DNA of 64,000 bases from Actinomycetes bacterium. GTDB lineage: Bacteria; Actinomycetota; Acidimicrobiia; Acidimicrobiales; Acidimicrobiaceae. The notes beneath the pieces were generated by a model. It searched no databases and had not been told where the DNA came from. It saw only the letters and a program-made list of their open reading frames with translations. The DNA lies in the NCBI GenBank assembly GCA_021819725.1, contig JAKAQR010000002.1:100751-164750 (forward strand). The letters run 5' to 3'. A program made the position numbers and the translations under genes. Below, in pieces: positions 1 through 8,384 of this stretch; the first letter of the stretch is position 1; the number at the start of each line of letters is the position of its first letter.

Positions 1-1
1 C

Positions 2-1495
2 ATTCACCTCCTGCGCAGGGGTGGCTCCGCCATCGACGCCGCTATCGCGGCCAACGCGGTGCTCTCGGTGACCGCGCCTGACCAGTGCGGCCTGGGCGGT
101 GATCTCGTCGCATTGGTCTACTCCCCTCCCTCCTCTCGGGGTCCGGCTCAAGTACAGTCGCTCCAGGCAATAGGTGCCTCCGGCACTGGGGCATCGGCGG
201 AGATGATGCGGGCGAACGGCTATCGGACGATCCCACGTGCAAGTCTTGGAGCCCTGACAGTACCTGGCGCGGTCGACGGGTGGTTAGCGCTGCACCACAA
301 ATTTGGCAAACTCCGACTTGATCAAGTGCTAGAGACTGCCGTCGATTACGCCACCAACGGATTTCCCGCATCCAACCGACTACGACGAAACTACGAGCAG
401 ATCCGCAGCCATGCCTCAGGGGTTGAACTCGGTGGTTTCTTGATGGCAACGACGAACTCGATACCGCTCGTACGCCGCCCTGGCGTTGCTCGGACCCTTC
501 TAGCAATCTCCAAACTCGGACGTGAAGGATTCTATGCTGGCGAATTCGGAGCAGAGCTGATGAAGCTCAGTGAGGGTGTTTTCCGACCCGATGACCTGGC
601 TAAACCCATTGCAAGGTTTGCAACACCGCTAACAGCGACCCTCTTTGGACATGTGCTCACCACCAACCCAGCGCCGAGTGCGGGGTTTCTTACCCTTGGC
701 GCGTTGGCACAGCTCGGCACCACTGCCAGCACGCTCGGTGATGCCGATTGGTACATAGAGCTCATCGAGGCCTTCCGCGCGACTCGTTGGATGCACGGCT
801 ATCACCACGATGACGCTGATCTCGCGGGTGTCCTGGCTGGTACGATCAGCTCCACTGCCCCTCGCACCCACACCGTGGCCACCGGGCCGGACACGACTGC
901 GATCACTGCTGTCGATGAAAACGGGCTCGCTGCCGTTCTCGTGCAGTCCAACGGACATGCCTTCGGTTCACGCCTTGCGACACCTGATACCAACATCTTC
1001 ATCCATGATCGCGGAGCAGTTGGGTTCAACCTGTTGCCTGGCGATCCAAACGAACTCCGACCCAGAGCGCGTCCTCGTCACACGCTGGCGCCCATCATGG
1101 CCCAGACCCTTGGCGGTGATCTTGCCCTGATCGCCGGTACGATGGGCGGAGATCGGCAACCCAGCATATTGGCCCAGGTCATTACCGCAGCATTGCGCGA
1201 TCAGAGTGATCCACGTGACGCCCTCGTCCAACCACGCTTTGCCTTCTCGTCGATGACCTCTAGCGAGCTGTCGGGATTTGATACCTATGACGGGATCCAA
1301 GAACCGATCGTTACTTGCGAAGATCATCTGTCGCCAGCGATATTCGATGAACTCACACGAAGGTTAGGTGCAGTGGCATCGACTCCTGCCTTTGGCACAG
1401 AGTCTGGGGTAGCGCATGTGACCCTGCGTCGATCACGCAGCTGGATGATCGCAGCAGATCCACGATCAGAGGCCGCTGGAATTGCCGGCTACTAG
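2..1495 (+). CDS. Gamma-glutamyltransferase family protein, 5'-truncated by the window edge
   Basis: The reading frame is open from base 2, so the true start lies outside the window. The first visible residues (GGSAIDAAIAANAVLSVTAPD, then CGLGGD) match the N-terminal signature of gamma-glutamyltranspeptidases, Ntn-hydrolases that cleave themselves before a catalytic Thr. The expected cleavage region is around residue 285 of the visible part (GPDTTAITAVDENG). The usual His after the Thr pair is Ala here. The late GGDRQPSILAQVI segment also fits the family. The substrate (glutathione or another gamma-glutamyl compound) cannot be told. Family assignment is firm; function is inferred. Confidence 0.85.
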   Translation: MHLLRRGGSAIDAAIAANAVLSVTAPDQCGLGGDLVALVYSPPSSRGPAQVQSLQAIGASGTGASAEMMRANGYRTIPRASLGALTVPGAVDGWLALHHKFGKLRLDQVLETAVDYATNGFPASNRLRRNYEQIRSHASGVELGGFLMATTNSIPLVRRPGVARTLLAISKLGREGFYAGEFGAELMKLSEGVFRPDDLAKPIARFATPLTATLFGHVLTTNPAPSAGFLTLGALAQLGTTASTLGDADWYIELIEAFRATRWMHGYHHDDADLAGVLAGTISSTAPRTHTVATGPDTTAITAVDENGLAAVLVQSNGHAFGSRLATPDTNIFIHDRGAVGFNLLPGDPNELRPRARPRHTLAPIMAQTLGGDLALIAGTMGGDRQPSILAQVITAALRDQSDPRDALVQPRFAFSSMTSSELSGFDTYDGIQEPIVTCEDHLSPAIFDELTRRLGAVASTPAFGTESGVAHVTLRRSRSWMIAADPRSEAAGIAGY

Positions 1496-1543
1496 CTAAC
1501 GCAACCGGCTGATTGCCTCGCTGCCAAGCAAACCTGCTCTTGA

Positions 1544-3127
1544 GTGAGTACGGTTGGCACTATGGAACCGACAACAAGCCCACTCAGTTATGCCGTTGGC
1601 CTCAATCAGTATCTCGTTGATCCAGTTTTAGCGAGAATCGCCGAGGGGCTCGTCGCACCTTCCTTCATCTCCCAACTCGTCGAATTGGGCACTACCGTCG
1701 GCGATCAGGTGCTGCCGGTCGGTATCGAGATCGACCAAGCCCCCTCCCTGACGTTGATCAGTCACGATCTCGATGGTCGCCGCATCGATCAGGCCCACCT
1801 CACCACCTCCCATGCCGCAATCTACGAACAACTTCGCCACGTCGTCTCAACGCCCTGGAACGAAGCAGGTTTTATCGGCCATTTTCTCCAAGGTTACCTG
1901 ATAGCAGATCCTGGCTTCTATTGTTTGCTGACGCTCACGACCCAGGTTGCAAGCGCACTGCAACTGCTGCTCCCTGACTCCGACCGTTACCTTCGACGAC
2001 TCACCGATGGTCCAAGCTGGGGAGGCACCTGGTTCACAGAGACACATGCTGGGAGCGACCTGGCCGCCACCCGAACACAAGCTCGACGAGACATAGGCAA
2101 ATGGCTCCTCTCCAGCGGGGACAAATACTTCGCTAGCGGAGCAGGCCTCACTGATCTCGCAATCACCAGCGCGTACCCTCTACACGCCAGCTCGCTACGG
2201 GACCTCCACCTCTATCTTGTCGACAAATATACCGACGAAGGAGAGCTGAATTTCACCCTGCGGCGACTCAAGTCAAAACTCGCCACAAAGGCGATCCCAA
2301 CTGGAGAAATCGAGCTCGCCGAGTCGCAGGCCACGCTATTGGCTGGTGAAAATGATGGCATCTATCGTATTCTGCAAAGCCTCACCCTTGCCCGCACGGC
2401 GAACGCGATTGCGAGCGCTGGTGTGGCGAGAATCGCAACAATCGAGGCCACCCTCCGAGGAGAACGAAGGCAGGCCTTCGGGCATCCTCTCCGGGAACAT
2501 GCTCTCTTTGCTCGTGATCTCGTGACGTTGCGCCTTGCCCATCTCGGTATCCTCTCACTCGCCCTGCTGGGTGCTGAGACCTTCCAGGAGAGCTACGATT
2601 TCACTGACCACAACGACGCAGACTACCTCTTGCTCAGATTGCTGAGTCACGCAACCAAGATCCACACCGCGAAGCATTCAACCATCATCACGCAACAGGC
2701 AATGGAATGCTTTGGAGGGCTTGGATTTTTAGAGGAGTACGCTATCGCGCGCTGGCATCGCGAGGCACTAGTTCTGCCTATCTGGGAGGGGAGTGCAAAC
2801 ATCCATGCTCTGGACGCCGCTGAAGTGCTACGACATCCTGACGCCGCTATTGGTGTCAGAGCCCTACTCGCGAAGTGGGTACCACAATCGTTGCGAGGGC
2901 CAGTCCTCAAGAGCGCTGAGATCGCACTAGACGGCCTCGCTGGTGAAACGTGGTATCTGAAAGAATCCCTTGAACTCCTCGGAGAGTGTCTCGAGATCGC
3001 TGCCCTCGGGCGTTTTGCGAACTACGTGCCCGAACTCGCCGATGTTGCAGAGCTACGCTGGACCGCCATGCAGACCCACAGCCTGCCTACCTGGAAGCTG
3101 CCCGAAGCGCTGCGCCTCGCCGTTTAA
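1544..3127 (+). CDS. Acyl-CoA dehydrogenase, AidB-like
   Basis: A 527-residue flavoprotein of the acyl-CoA dehydrogenase superfamily. The FAD/substrate-binding motif WFTETHAGSDLAATRT lies near residue 165 and the C-terminal helical domain carries QAMECFGGLGFLEEY, then LPIWEGSANIHALD. The length (beyond the usual 380-400) and the ETHAGSDL and WEGSxN motifs are those of the AidB branch, whose members include the alkylation-response protein AidB and dehydrogenases of unknown substrate. The call uses GTG at 1544; an in-frame ATG at 1562 is an equally good start, as neither has a clear Shine-Dalgarno sequence. It follows the GGT gene by 48 nt. Confidence 0.85.
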   Translation: MSTVGTMEPTTSPLSYAVGLNQYLVDPVLARIAEGLVAPSFISQLVELGTTVGDQVLPVGIEIDQAPSLTLISHDLDGRRIDQAHLTTSHAAIYEQLRHVVSTPWNEAGFIGHFLQGYLIADPGFYCLLTLTTQVASALQLLLPDSDRYLRRLTDGPSWGGTWFTETHAGSDLAATRTQARRDIGKWLLSSGDKYFASGAGLTDLAITSAYPLHASSLRDLHLYLVDKYTDEGELNFTLRRLKSKLATKAIPTGEIELAESQATLLAGENDGIYRILQSLTLARTANAIASAGVARIATIEATLRGERRQAFGHPLREHALFARDLVTLRLAHLGILSLALLGAETFQESYDFTDHNDADYLLLRLLSHATKIHTAKHSTIITQQAMECFGGLGFLEEYAIARWHREALVLPIWEGSANIHALDAAEVLRHPDAAIGVRALLAKWVPQSLRGPVLKSAEIALDGLAGETWYLKESLELLGECLEIAALGRFANYVPELADVAELRWTAMQTHSLPTWKLPEALRLAV

Positions 3128-3267
3128 GCCTCATCTCGTTCTCGCTACCGAGAGATCGATCGGACCATGCACACTCGTGTTCACGTCAATCGATACCGCC
3201 CCGGGAACGACCGATCGGCCAACGCATCGCGGCCGCCAAAAGGGATAAGCGCTCGACTGGGGGCCCG

Positions 3268-4224
3268 TCAGCCGTTGATCGGGCCCGAACCGTCTCTCAG
3301 GCTCTCGCCCGAACGTCCGCGTAGCACACGCACCATCTCTGCAACGATGGCCATCGCGGTCTCCTCAGTACTGCGCGATCCGATATCGAGACCAGCCGGC
3401 CCATAGATCCGAGCAAGCTGATCTGCACATCCACATTCGAGCAGACGTCGGCGGCGCTCTACCTGTGTTCCCCGAGAGCCCAATGAGCCAATATAGGGAA
3501 CCTCAGTGGCGGACAATAGCACATGCAGGAGTGGCGTGACTCGCTCATGATCATGGTCGAGCACGACCACGGCATCGCTACGACCAACCTGAGGGAATCC
3601 ATCAACTCCGTCATACCCCATCGCCTCGATACCGATGAGCTGAGCTTGGGTGCTCAATGTATCCGCAAGAACCCCTCCACCAACGATCACCAGCCGAGGA
3701 CGGGGCAGAAAACAGTGGATATGGACCGGTCCATCTTCGAGATTCAACACGCTCACCCCAGCATGGCCCCGTTCAAGTAATGCAGCTGCTGCCTGCTCGG
3801 CGACATCGTCGGCACTCTGGCCAAGCGCGACTACCCGTACTTGAGTCGGGCGGCCTTGGGCATCAAGTGCGGTAAGGAGAGCAAACGCTTTGCGAGCGCC
3901 AAGATAGGGCTCGATCTCCGAGAGCCAACCCCAAGGGTGCACCATCACCCGTACCGACCCACCACACGCCAGTCCGTTGTTCACCGCTTGAGCATCACCG
4001 ATCTCAGACATGATGGTGCGGGGCTTGGCATCAGTGGGATCGGTCAGCAGACGCATCGCGAGTTCTGGAGAGAGGACCGAACCGTACTGCTGCGAATCCG
4101 CTATCACCATGAGATCGCTCGCTCGATCGCCGCCCCCAAATCCTCGAAGCTCAACGAGCCGCACAACCACTGCCTCTGGATGGAGCTCCAGTTGGCCTAA
4201 CAGATTCAGTTCATCGAAGGTCAC
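3268..4224 (-). CDS. XdhC/CoxI family protein
   Basis: A 318-residue XdhC/CoxI-family protein. The family helps mature molybdenum hydroxylases by binding and inserting the molybdenum cofactor. The C-terminal half has the Rossmann-like segment PRLVIVGGGVLADTL and the family end motif YGPAGLDIGSRSTEETAMAIVAEM, closely matched in the second XdhC of this window (62369-63580). The N-terminal XdhC domain contains CGGSVRVMV. GTG start with AGAGGTGG upstream. It sits 10 nt after the class IV aminotransferase on the same strand, with no hydroxylase subunit nearby. The partner enzyme is unknown. Confidence 0.8.
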   Translation of the reverse strand: MTFDELNLLGQLELHPEAVVVRLVELRGFGGGDRASDLMVIADSQQYGSVLSPELAMRLLTDPTDAKPRTIMSEIGDAQAVNNGLACGGSVRVMVHPWGWLSEIEPYLGARKAFALLTALDAQGRPTQVRVVALGQSADDVAEQAAAALLERGHAGVSVLNLEDGPVHIHCFLPRPRLVIVGGGVLADTLSTQAQLIGIEAMGYDGVDGFPQVGRSDAVVVLDHDHERVTPLLHVLLSATEVPYIGSLGSRGTQVERRRRLLECGCADQLARIYGPAGLDIGSRSTEETAMAIVAEMVRVLRGRSGESLRDGSGPING

Positions 4225-4234
4225 CCAACCACCT

Positions 4235-5068
4235 CTACGGATCCAATTGTTCTAACATAAGATCTGCGAAGTAACGCTGGGTTTTCACCGTAATCGGCCC
4301 CGGAGCGTCGTCGAAGTGACGTTGATCGAGGAGCGCAACACCCTGAACCATTCGCAGGGTTGAGGTGACGAACATCTCGGTCACCAATGGATCTGCGAGC
4401 ATATCGAGGGGAATGTCTACCTCATGAGCACCAACCCCTTCGAGTACTAGATCACGAGTGACCCCCGCTAGACAGCCTGCGCTTAACGGTGGGGTCAGAA
4501 TAACTCCCTCTCGAACGAGAAAGACGTTGGATCCAGAGCCTTCGCAGAGATTACCGAGGGTATTGGCAAACAGCACTTCATCCGCGCCTTGCTCTCTGGC
4601 CCAAGCAAGGGCGATCACGTTCTCGGCATACGAGGTCGTCTTGAGACCAGCTAGGACGCCACGTTCATTGCGAGGCCAAGGAGCCAACGCAAGCGCCGTC
4701 GTAGTCGGCTCAAGCGAGATCGGCTCAGTTGCGATCACTGCTCTCGGTTGCAACTCGGTCGGCCGATGCGAACCAAGGCCAGCGTTGCCGGCCGTGTAGG
4801 TGATGCGAATTTTTGCATTGTCCAATCCGTTCAGAATGACCAACGCCTCAATTCCCTTGCGAAGCATCTCCATGTCCGGTTCAGGAAGTCCCATCCCTCG
4901 AGCCGTCCGACCTAAGCGATTGAGGTGCCTGGTGACAGCGAAGGCCTTGCCATCGACGACAACAAGGGTCTCAAAGGCACCATCACCGCAGACGAGTCCA
5001 TGATCGGATACCGGAATACCGGCGTCGTCAGCCTCATGAAGATATCCATCAATCCATACCACTGCCAT
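4235..5068 (-). CDS. Class IV aminotransferase / aminodeoxychorismate lyase-like PLP enzyme
   Basis: A 277-residue fold-type IV PLP enzyme. The predicted Schiff-base lysine is in GLKTTSYAENV (near residue 142), followed by NLCEGSGSNVFLV and the phosphate-binding GCLAGVTRDL. This set is shared by 4-amino-4-deoxychorismate lyase (PabC), D-amino-acid transaminases and branched-chain aminotransferases. The LKTTSYAENV variant favours PabC-like members, but specificity cannot be fixed. A clear AGGAGG sits 7 nt before the ATG, which decides the start. The 5' end abuts the divergent PPOX gene. Confidence 0.8.
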   Translation of the reverse strand: MAVVWIDGYLHEADDAGIPVSDHGLVCGDGAFETLVVVDGKAFAVTRHLNRLGRTARGMGLPEPDMEMLRKGIEALVILNGLDNAKIRITYTAGNAGLGSHRPTELQPRAVIATEPISLEPTTTALALAPWPRNERGVLAGLKTTSYAENVIALAWAREQGADEVLFANTLGNLCEGSGSNVFLVREGVILTPPLSAGCLAGVTRDLVLEGVGAHEVDIPLDMLADPLVTEMFVTSTLRMVQGVALLDQRHFDDAPGPITVKTQRYFADLMLEQLDP

Positions 5069-5087
5069 GGCATCAACCTCCTTGCGA

Positions 5088-5093
5088 TATCCT
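5088..5093 (+). promoter_or_regulatory. Possible -10 box (TATCCT) for a leaderless PPOX gene
   Basis: TATCCT fits the actinobacterial TANNNT -10 pattern and ends 6 nt before the ATG at 5100, the geometry expected when transcription starts at the start codon. There is no Shine-Dalgarno sequence at this ATG. No convincing -35 was found. Inference only. Confidence 0.35.
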
Positions 5094-5099
5094 AGTGGT

Positions 5100-5486
5100 A
5101 TGCTTGATCCCGCTCTCGAAGCTCTCGTTCACGACAACAATTTTGCCAGTCTCACGACACTCGCGCCTGGTGGAGAACCGCAGACATCCGTCATGTGGAT
5201 CGATTGCGATCATGAACATCTCTTCATCAATACCGAAATTGCCCGGGCCAAATTCCGCAACATCTCGCAGAATCCGCATGTCAGCGTGTTGGTTTGGGAG
5301 CGTGAAAATCCTTACCACTACGTTGAGGTGCGTGGACTTGTCACTGCGACGACTCTGGGTGACCGTGCAAACGATCATCTTGAAGAGCTAGCAAGGAGAT
5401 ACACTGGCCAAGCATTTGCTGGCACCATCGAATCTGCACGTGTCATCGTCGAAATCACACCGACCCGGACACGGGTAGTCGATTGA
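5100..5486 (+). CDS. PPOX class flavin/F420-dependent protein
   Basis: A split-barrel protein of the pyridoxamine 5'-phosphate oxidase superfamily, 128 residues from the ATG at 5100. Features seen: FASLTTLAPGGEPQTSVMWIDCD, the ARAKFRNISQNPHVSVLVWE helix-strand pair and a C-terminal VIVEITPTRTRVVD strand. Short actinobacterial members usually bind F420 or FMN and reduce or oxidise small molecules; the substrate is unknown. An upstream in-frame ATG at 5067 would overlap the start codon and ribosome-binding site of the divergent aminotransferase, so the start at 5100 is preferred. Confidence 0.8.
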   Translation: MLDPALEALVHDNNFASLTTLAPGGEPQTSVMWIDCDHEHLFINTEIARAKFRNISQNPHVSVLVWERENPYHYVEVRGLVTATTLGDRANDHLEELARRYTGQAFAGTIESARVIVEITPTRTRVVD

Positions 5487-5568
5487 CAGACCACCAACAC
5501 GGTCGCGACTACGCACAGGACCGGACTAAGTCAACGACCGCCTTTGACGCCAACAGAACTCCTGAACC

Positions 5569-6810
5569 TTGAGCGATCCCGCATCACGACGAGACGATCA
5601 ACATCGGCTCCGGGATTTGATCGTAGTGGGCTGGTCTCATGCAGGACAACATGCCTACGTTGCATCACTAGGAATCGCGATTCCCTATGTTATCGTGGCA
5701 TTTCACACCGACTACGCCACGGTCGGCATACTGCTCTCCGTCGCCGCGATTGCCGGTAGTGCGCTCCAGTCACTATCGCTGGTGGTACGGAGAACTTCGG
5801 CTCGCGTTCTCTTTACCATTCAAAATATTGGGTCAACGGTGGGAGCCGTCATTGCAGCCTTGGCGCCAGGCATCTATGTCTTCATGGCTGGTCGCCTGTT
5901 GCAGGCCAGCGCCGGATGGCCGCAACACCCAGTGGGGGGCTCGTATCTCGCTAACAGGTATCCTGCGCAGCGCGGCACCACGCTGAGTTGGCATGTTACC
6001 GCCGGGAACCTTGGCACGCTCCTTGCACCACTCATCATGCCCCTGGTCATTGTGACTTACGGCTGGCGAGCGGCGTTCTGGGCCCTCGCTATCCTCCTTG
6101 TCACGACCGTCGCGGTCGTCGCCATCTGGCTCCCCTCATCCTGGCATCGCATCACAGCGCCCAACATCACAGAGGACCAAGCTGATTCGGAGCGCGCCGA
6201 CTTCTGGCATCGCCTACGGACATTGATGGCACAACGGCCCGTCTTCGCTCTCCTTCTCGCCGGAACGATCGCCGCAGGTGGACAAGGAATCGGCATTGTC
6301 GGCGTCTACACTCCGGGCTACCTTCATAGCTCCCTTCACCTCTCTGCACTAGGCCTGACAATCGTCTTAACGCTGTTATATGTCGGAGCCGTCATCGGTC
6401 CGATCTTGATGGGATCGATCGCGGATCGGAGCAATCATCGGTTCACATTGATCGCGAACTACGGACTGGGAGCACTCGCCCTACTCGTTTTTGTCTTCGT
6501 CGGTCGAGAGCTACTTGGCCTTGCCCTCGTGGGCATCGCCATTGGCATTTTCTCCTATTCAGAGCTCTCACTTCGCCAAACGGTCTTCGCTGACTATTTG
6601 CCCCCAGGTATGTCCCGTGCTGGCTTTGGAGTCTTCTTTACCGTCTCGCAGACGATTGGAGCGCTCTGGATCGCCATCATTGGCGTGACTGTCACCGATA
6701 GTGGCTTCCAGGCTGCATTCATCCTGATGGCGGCGACCTTTATCGCGGCAGGTCTCGTCGTCATCTGGGGAACTCATAGGCGGCCAGCCATCGCCGGAGA
6801 CTCCACATAG
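5569..6810 (+). CDS. MFS transporter
   Basis: A 413-residue integral membrane protein with about twelve hydrophobic segments in two halves, separated by a polar central loop near residues 195-220. The DRSNHR motif after the seventh or eighth helix (ILMGSIADRSNHRF) is the repeated MFS loop 8-9 signature. The substrate cannot be predicted. TTG start at 5569 with no clear Shine-Dalgarno sequence, so the exact N-terminus is uncertain. It stands alone on this strand after the PPOX gene. Confidence 0.85.
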   Translation: MSDPASRRDDQHRLRDLIVVGWSHAGQHAYVASLGIAIPYVIVAFHTDYATVGILLSVAAIAGSALQSLSLVVRRTSARVLFTIQNIGSTVGAVIAALAPGIYVFMAGRLLQASAGWPQHPVGGSYLANRYPAQRGTTLSWHVTAGNLGTLLAPLIMPLVIVTYGWRAAFWALAILLVTTVAVVAIWLPSSWHRITAPNITEDQADSERADFWHRLRTLMAQRPVFALLLAGTIAAGGQGIGIVGVYTPGYLHSSLHLSALGLTIVLTLLYVGAVIGPILMGSIADRSNHRFTLIANYGLGALALLVFVFVGRELLGLALVGIAIGIFSYSELSLRQTVFADYLPPGMSRAGFGVFFTVSQTIGALWIAIIGVTVTDSGFQAAFILMAATFIAAGLVVIWGTHRRPAIAGDST

Positions 6811-7145
6811 AGCCCTACCTTCATCACAATTGCTGAGACCCATCACCGTCTCACGTATCATCGAAAACTAGCGTGTCTGTCACCATCGAGGCCCGGTTTG
6901 GGACCCTACCGAGAACCCACCCACCCCCATCCGAAGCGAGGCGCGGGCGCCCATCTCTCGGTCAACGCAACGAACGAATACGGAGATTCGCGTAGCCGCC
7001 GATATGTCCATCCCAGAAGTGATTGGATGCGTCACCTTAGCCAGACGTGCCAGTACGGGATCATCGCGCGTGACACGAGAGGCTCCACATCGCTGCCACA
7101 AGCTCGAGATCCATTTCACCTAGTTGGAAGGACCCTTCTCGGCGC
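6811..7145 (+). other. Intergenic region, no gene recognised
   Basis: About 335 nt between the MFS gene and the tRNA-Glu terminator. The only structure seen is a weak hairpin just after the MFS stop (TGAGAC/GTCTCA, about 6834-6853). The short open frames here have no ribosome-binding site or recognisable protein motif. Confidence 0.4.
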
Positions 7146-7171
7146 TATGACCTGCATATTCGCAGGTCATA
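7146..7171 (-). terminator. Hairpin downstream of tRNA-Glu
   Basis: A perfect 10-bp inverted repeat (TATGACCTGC / GCAGGTCATA) with a 6-nt loop starts 5 nt beyond the 3' end of tRNA-Glu on the minus strand. There is no long U-tract after it, so its activity as an intrinsic terminator is inferred from its position. Confidence 0.5.
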
Positions 7172-7176
7172 CTTGG

Positions 7177-7249
7177 CAGCCCCAACGGGATTCGAACCCG
7201 TGTCTCCACCTTGAGAGGGTGGTGTCCTAGGCCTCTAGACGATGGGGCC
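7177..7249 (-). tRNA. tRNA-Glu (anticodon CUC)
   Basis: A full cloverleaf can be folded on the minus strand. The acceptor stem is GGCCCCA/TGGGGCT with a terminal G-U pair, the anticodon stem is CCACC/GGTGG with loop CTCTCAA giving anticodon CTC, and the T-arm is ACGGG-TTCGAAT-CCCGT. The discriminator is G. The CCA end is not fully encoded. It reads GAG codons. Confidence 0.93.
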
Positions 7250-7327
7250 TCTAGGAGACTCGATCCACTCTAATGGCTTCCGATCGATCAACATGTCGCT
7301 GTCTCTTGTCGCCGACTCCGGCATCCA

Positions 7328-7356
7328 CCGGGGACTGCCCTACTTTGCGTCCCCGG
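7328..7356 (-). terminator. Hairpin downstream of cytochrome b operon copy A
   Basis: A perfect 8-bp inverted repeat CCGGGGAC / GTCCCCGG with a 13-nt loop, located 24 nt after the stop of the last gene of copy A on the minus strand. No U-tract follows. It lies outside the duplicated block and differs in sequence from the hairpin after copy B. Confidence 0.45.
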
Positions 7357-7379
7357 CTCAACCGTCCACAGCCAACAAG

Positions 7380-8384
7380 TCAAGAGGGTCGTTGCGCAGG
7401 CACCTCTGCGTTGGTGAAATCGGGGTCGCGGTAGTAGTTACGCCAGATGAGACGATACAACGGGATCTTCTCTGGGATCTTGCGAAGCCCAGGAATGACC
7501 GGCACAAAGAGCAAGAGAAGGCTCAATACCGTCATGATGGCAAGGACCTCTACGTCACCATTGCCCGAGGTTGACATCGGTGAGATCTGATACCACATGG
7601 TGTAGAGCCACATCCACGGCTGCCCGGGCCAGGATCCGGTCTCGTTCATCACGCCCCATTGGTTGCCCTGCAAGTGATCAACCGTGACAAGCTTGTTCCA
7701 GTAACTATTCGGCTGTGCCACCACAGAATCGCCGATGAACATCAAAGGATTCGTATAGTTCGTCGTGTAGAAGCTCGACTGGGTCAGGAGTTGTGCATCT
7801 AGAGCGCCTGACTGTGCCATGGCGAGGAGATGACTCATCAGCACCGGAACTGGCCCTGCCGAGGGCATCTGCGAGATGACGGCTGAGCTGCCGAGCGGAA
7901 GCTTATTGAGCTGCGCTTGGTAGTTGCTGATCCAGCGGTCCTCGGTCGCCTTGGGTGCCTGTTCATAGGTTGCGATAGCCGCCGTTAATGAAGGGAAGTC
8001 CGGCAGAGTCGACAGTGGGTTCAGCACAAAGTCCTTCGCCGTATTGAGCGGATACTTCACACCAAAGAACTTCTCGAACGAGATCGGACCAAGGGATTGC
8101 GATGAACCTGTCGCAGTATTGTAGGGCGGTCCGTAGGTCGCGGTCGTACTCGTCCCGTTGAGCTCAGTCAGGGCGATGTCGACAAAGCCAACCGGCTGGG
8201 CCTTTGCCCACGATTGCACGGTGACCGGGGGGACATCTGGTGATGAAAAGGTGATGGCGAGGAGAAAGACCAGGACGAGCACGATCCCGAATGCTATGGT
8301 CGCCTCCTTCAGGATGTCATAATGGCGTAGCGGCCCGTGCCATGGTCGGCCATACTTACGTTCGCTTTCACTCCACCGACTCAT
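7380..8384 (-). CDS. Cytochrome b C-terminal-domain-like membrane protein, copy A
   Basis: A 334-residue protein with one N-terminal membrane helix (about 27-46), a soluble segment of about 230 residues, and a final helix (278-298) ending FVPVIPGLRKIP, which resembles the last helix of cytochrome b/subunit IV. Before it lies PWMWLYTMWYQISP (256-269), where cytochrome b proteins carry the quinol-site PEWY region, so that motif is altered. It overlaps the upstream cytochrome b gene by 4 nt (ATGA), so translation is probably coupled. Likely the second half of a split cytochrome b in a quinol-oxidising complex. The role of the soluble insertion is unknown. Confidence 0.7.
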   Translation of the reverse strand: MSRWSESERKYGRPWHGPLRHYDILKEATIAFGIVLVLVFLLAITFSSPDVPPVTVQSWAKAQPVGFVDIALTELNGTSTTATYGPPYNTATGSSQSLGPISFEKFFGVKYPLNTAKDFVLNPLSTLPDFPSLTAAIATYEQAPKATEDRWISNYQAQLNKLPLGSSAVISQMPSAGPVPVLMSHLLAMAQSGALDAQLLTQSSFYTTNYTNPLMFIGDSVVAQPNSYWNKLVTVDHLQGNQWGVMNETGSWPGQPWMWLYTMWYQISPMSTSGNGDVEVLAIMTVLSLLLLFVPVIPGLRKIPEKIPLYRLIWRNYYRDPDFTNAEVPAQRPS

